Shown: positions 5,349 through 6,886 of the stretch, in pieces
Layout of the letters: each line of letters begins with the position of its first letter
Numbering within the stretch: the first letter of the stretch is position 1
Assembly: GCA_043801935.1 (NCBI GenBank)
Contig: JAZDLO010000034.1
Location: 1 to 6,886, forward strand
Origin: JAZDLO01 sp043801935
GTDB taxonomy: Bacteria > Actinomycetota > Thermoleophilia > RBG-16-64-13
Length of the DNA: 6,886 nucleotides
Direction: 5' to 3'
The notes under the pieces: model-generated
The model's input: only the letters and a program-made list of their open reading frames with translations
The model's database searches: none
What the model was told of the DNA's origin: nothing
Program-made: the position numbers and the translations under genes

Positions 5349-6886
5349 GCCCCGACTCCGGTACCGGGGGCGCGGGCGCCGAAGCCGCGGGCGCCGTCGC
5401 GCCCCGGGGCGCGACGGCGGGCGGATACCAAGGCTCCGCCGCCCCTTGGGGCGATACTCTGAGCCGCCGCCGCATCGTCTTCGTGGTGATCAGCGTCATG
5501 TTGGGCATGCTTCTGTCGGCCCTCGACCAGACGGTGGTCGGCACCGCCATGCCGCGGGTGATCGCCGACCTGAACGGCCTGCAACACTATGCCTGGGTCG
5601 CCACGGGCTATCTGTTGGTCTCGGCGGCCTCGATGCCTATCTGGGGCAAGCTCTCCGATGCCTTTGGGCGACGGCGCTTCTTCATGGTGGGCATGGTCCT
5701 CTTCGTGGTGGGCTCGGCTCTGTGCGGGCAAAGCCGTTCGATGGTCGAGTTGATCGGTTTCCGAGCTCTCCAGGGGCTGGGGGCCGGGGCCATGATGCCC
5801 ATCACTCAGGCCATCATCGGGGACATCTTCCCGCCTGCCCAGCGGGCGCGCTGGACTGGGGTGCTCATGAGCGTCTTCGGGTTCGCGACCATCGTGGGTC
5901 CCTTGCTCGGGGGATGGATCACCGACACCATCGGCTGGCGCTGGACCTTCTACGTCAACCTTCCCGTGGGGATCATCGCCCTAGGGTTCGCCTTCTTCGC
6001 ACTGCCGGCTCATGTGCAGTTGCGAAAGCACTCCGTCGACTACCGGGGGACTGCGCTCCTGGTGCTGGCGGCGGTGCCACTCCTCCTGGGGTTCAGTTGG
6101 GCAGGCAGTCAGTATCCCTGGTCGTCTCCTCTCATCATCGGCCTGTTCGTGTTCTCGGTGGCCATGTGGGCGGTCTTCTACCTATGGGAGATGCGGGCGG
6201 CCGAGCCTGTTCTCAATCCCAGGCTGTTCCGGAACCGCATCTTCTCGGTGTCCGCCGTGGCCAGCGCGATCCAGTCGGCCGGGATGTTCGGGGCGATCAT
6301 GTTCCTTCCGCTGTTCGTGCAGGGGGTGATGGGTAGGACGGCCACGAACTCCGGCACGATTCTCATGCCCATGATGTTGGCGGCCATCGTCACGAGCATC
6401 GGGGCCGGGCAGATTCTTGCCAAGACCGGTCGCTACAAGGCCGTGGTGGTGTTCGGCTTCGCCGCGGTCACCGCCGGGGCTTACCTACTTTCCCGAATGA
6501 CCGTGACCACCACATCGGCCACCCTTGTCGGTTTCATGATCGTCATGGGCTTGGGCATCGGCATTGCCATGAGCACGTTCACGGTGATCGTCCAGAACCA
6601 GTATCCGACGCGCCGCCTGGGCGAAGTCAGCGCCGGGCTGCAGTTCTTCCGTTCCATCGGGGCCACTGTGGGATTGGCGGTGTTCGGCACCATCCTCAAC
6701 AGTCGGTTCGCCTCGTCGCTGGCCGCCTCGCTTCCGGCTGAGCTGAAAGGCTTGGCTACCGATCCGGCTACGGCCGATCAGCTCAACAATCCCCAAGTGC
6801 TTCTGTCGGCCCAAGCCAAGGTGCAGCTCACGGAACTGTTCGGCCAATTCGGGAGTCGGGGACAGAGCCTGCTCGACTCCTTCATG
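5345..6886 (+). CDS. DHA2-family (EmrB/QacA-like) MFS drug exporter, partial
   Basis: This is a proton-driven multidrug exporter of the cytoplasmic membrane. The frame is open from the GTG at 5345 to the window edge (514 codons, no stop), so the C terminus is missing. After a 40-residue Gly/Ala-rich N-terminal extension come the first helix with LDQTVVGTAMP (60-70), motif A GKLSDAFGRRR (101-111), motif B-like RALQGLGAGAM (140-150), motif C-like GPLLGG (185-190) and GWRWTFYVNLPVG (197-209), which is characteristic of the 14-helix DHA2 group. The visible end lies in the long external loop expected between helices 13 and 14. The start is set by the GTGA overlap with marR, implying coupled translation. 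A perfect 28-bp palindrome lies in the extension. MarR-controlled export of a toxic compound is the likely role; the substrate is unknown. Confidence 0.93.
   Translation, partial: MSPDSGTGGAGAEAAGAVAPRGATAGGYQGSAAPWGDTLSRRRIVFVVISVMLGMLLSALDQTVVGTAMPRVIADLNGLQHYAWVATGYLLVSAASMPIWGKLSDAFGRRRFFMVGMVLFVVGSALCGQSRSMVELIGFRALQGLGAGAMMPITQAIIGDIFPPAQRARWTGVLMSVFGFATIVGPLLGGWITDTIGWRWTFYVNLPVGIIALGFAFFALPAHVQLRKHSVDYRGTALLVLAAVPLLLGFSWAGSQYPWSSPLIIGLFVFSVAMWAVFYLWEMRAAEPVLNPRLFRNRIFSVSAVASAIQSAGMFGAIMFLPLFVQGVMGRTATNSGTILMPMMLAAIVTSIGAGQILAKTGRYKAVVVFGFAAVTAGAYLLSRMTVTTTSATLVGFMIVMGLGIGIAMSTFTVIVQNQYPTRRLGEVSAGLQFFRSIGATVGLAVFGTILNSRFASSLAASLPAELKGLATDPATADQLNNPQVLLSAQAKVQLTELFGQFGSRGQSLLDSFM
5392..5419. 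repeat. Perfect 28-bp palindrome inside exporter start region
   Basis: Bases 5392-5405 are the exact reverse complement of 5406-5419, with no spacer; the centre is CCCCGGGG. In RNA it would fold as a stem of about 12 bp with a 4-base loop, beginning 47 bases after the exporter GTG. It is preceded by an 11-bp direct repeat (5371-5381 and 5386-5396, period 15) that encodes the Gly/Ala-rich extension. Confidence 0.75.

Noticed and set aside
4850..5731. Minus-strand open frame of 293 codons opposite marR and the exporter
   Set aside because: It is antisense to two confident genes, and its Ser/Arg/Ala-rich composition and lack of a ribosome site mark it as a shadow.
5179..6336. Long plus-strand open frame of 385 codons overlapping marR and the exporter
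   Set aside because: It lies in another frame of the exporter, whose own frame carries clear MFS motifs. The alternative translation is Arg/Gly/Pro-rich with no family character, as expected from a GC-rich shadow frame.

Overview
The window is GC-rich throughout and looks like chromosomal DNA of a high-GC Gram-positive bacterium, most likely an actinobacterium. The evidence is the strong G/C preference at third codon positions, GTG and TTG starts fused to upstream stop codons, a short PLDc_N-type membrane protein next to tadA, and one candidate leaderless promoter. No sequence search was run, so the taxonomy is an inference.

Left part, minus strand (22-3760). Read in the direction of transcription, a set of co-oriented genes runs as follows: a two-helix PLDc_N-like membrane protein, tadA (tRNA adenosine deaminase), a metallo-beta-lactamase-fold hydrolase of the DHPS-like/COG1237 type, a CDF-family Zn/divalent-cation efflux protein, msrB (methionine-R-sulfoxide reductase), and a tRNA-Ser(CGA) with its own candidate promoter and terminator. 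The first two genes are coupled by a 4-base TTGA overlap. The other junctions are 59-142 bp wide, so later members may have their own promoters. The tadA/tRNA-Ser vicinity recalls the tadA-dnaX neighbourhood of Gram-positive bacteria, so dnaX may lie just left of the window on the minus strand.

Middle (3761-4716). A divergent promoter region separates the minus-strand genes from a plus-strand gene for a 154-residue, cysteine-free protein that resembles an ATP10/thioredoxin-like fold. It converges on a minus-strand gene for a 73-residue single-helix membrane protein. The short space between them holds several perfect GC hairpins and a 3 x 15-bp repeat.

Right part (4717-6886), plus strand. An unusually AT-rich regulatory island, with a LacI-operator-like palindrome and MarR-operator-like inverted repeats, precedes a MarR repressor gene. 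That gene overlaps by 4 bases (GTGA) the gene for a DHA2-type (EmrB/QacA-like) 14-helix drug efflux transporter, which runs off the window. This is a classic self-regulated drug-resistance operon. The transporter gene carries a perfect 28-bp palindrome about 50 bases after its start codon.

No CRISPR array, insertion sequence, phage gene or obvious new defence system was seen. The most unusual signals are the marR regulatory island, the palindrome inside the transporter start region, the repeat/hairpin cluster behind the ATP10-like gene, and the possible leaderless promoter of the cation exporter.
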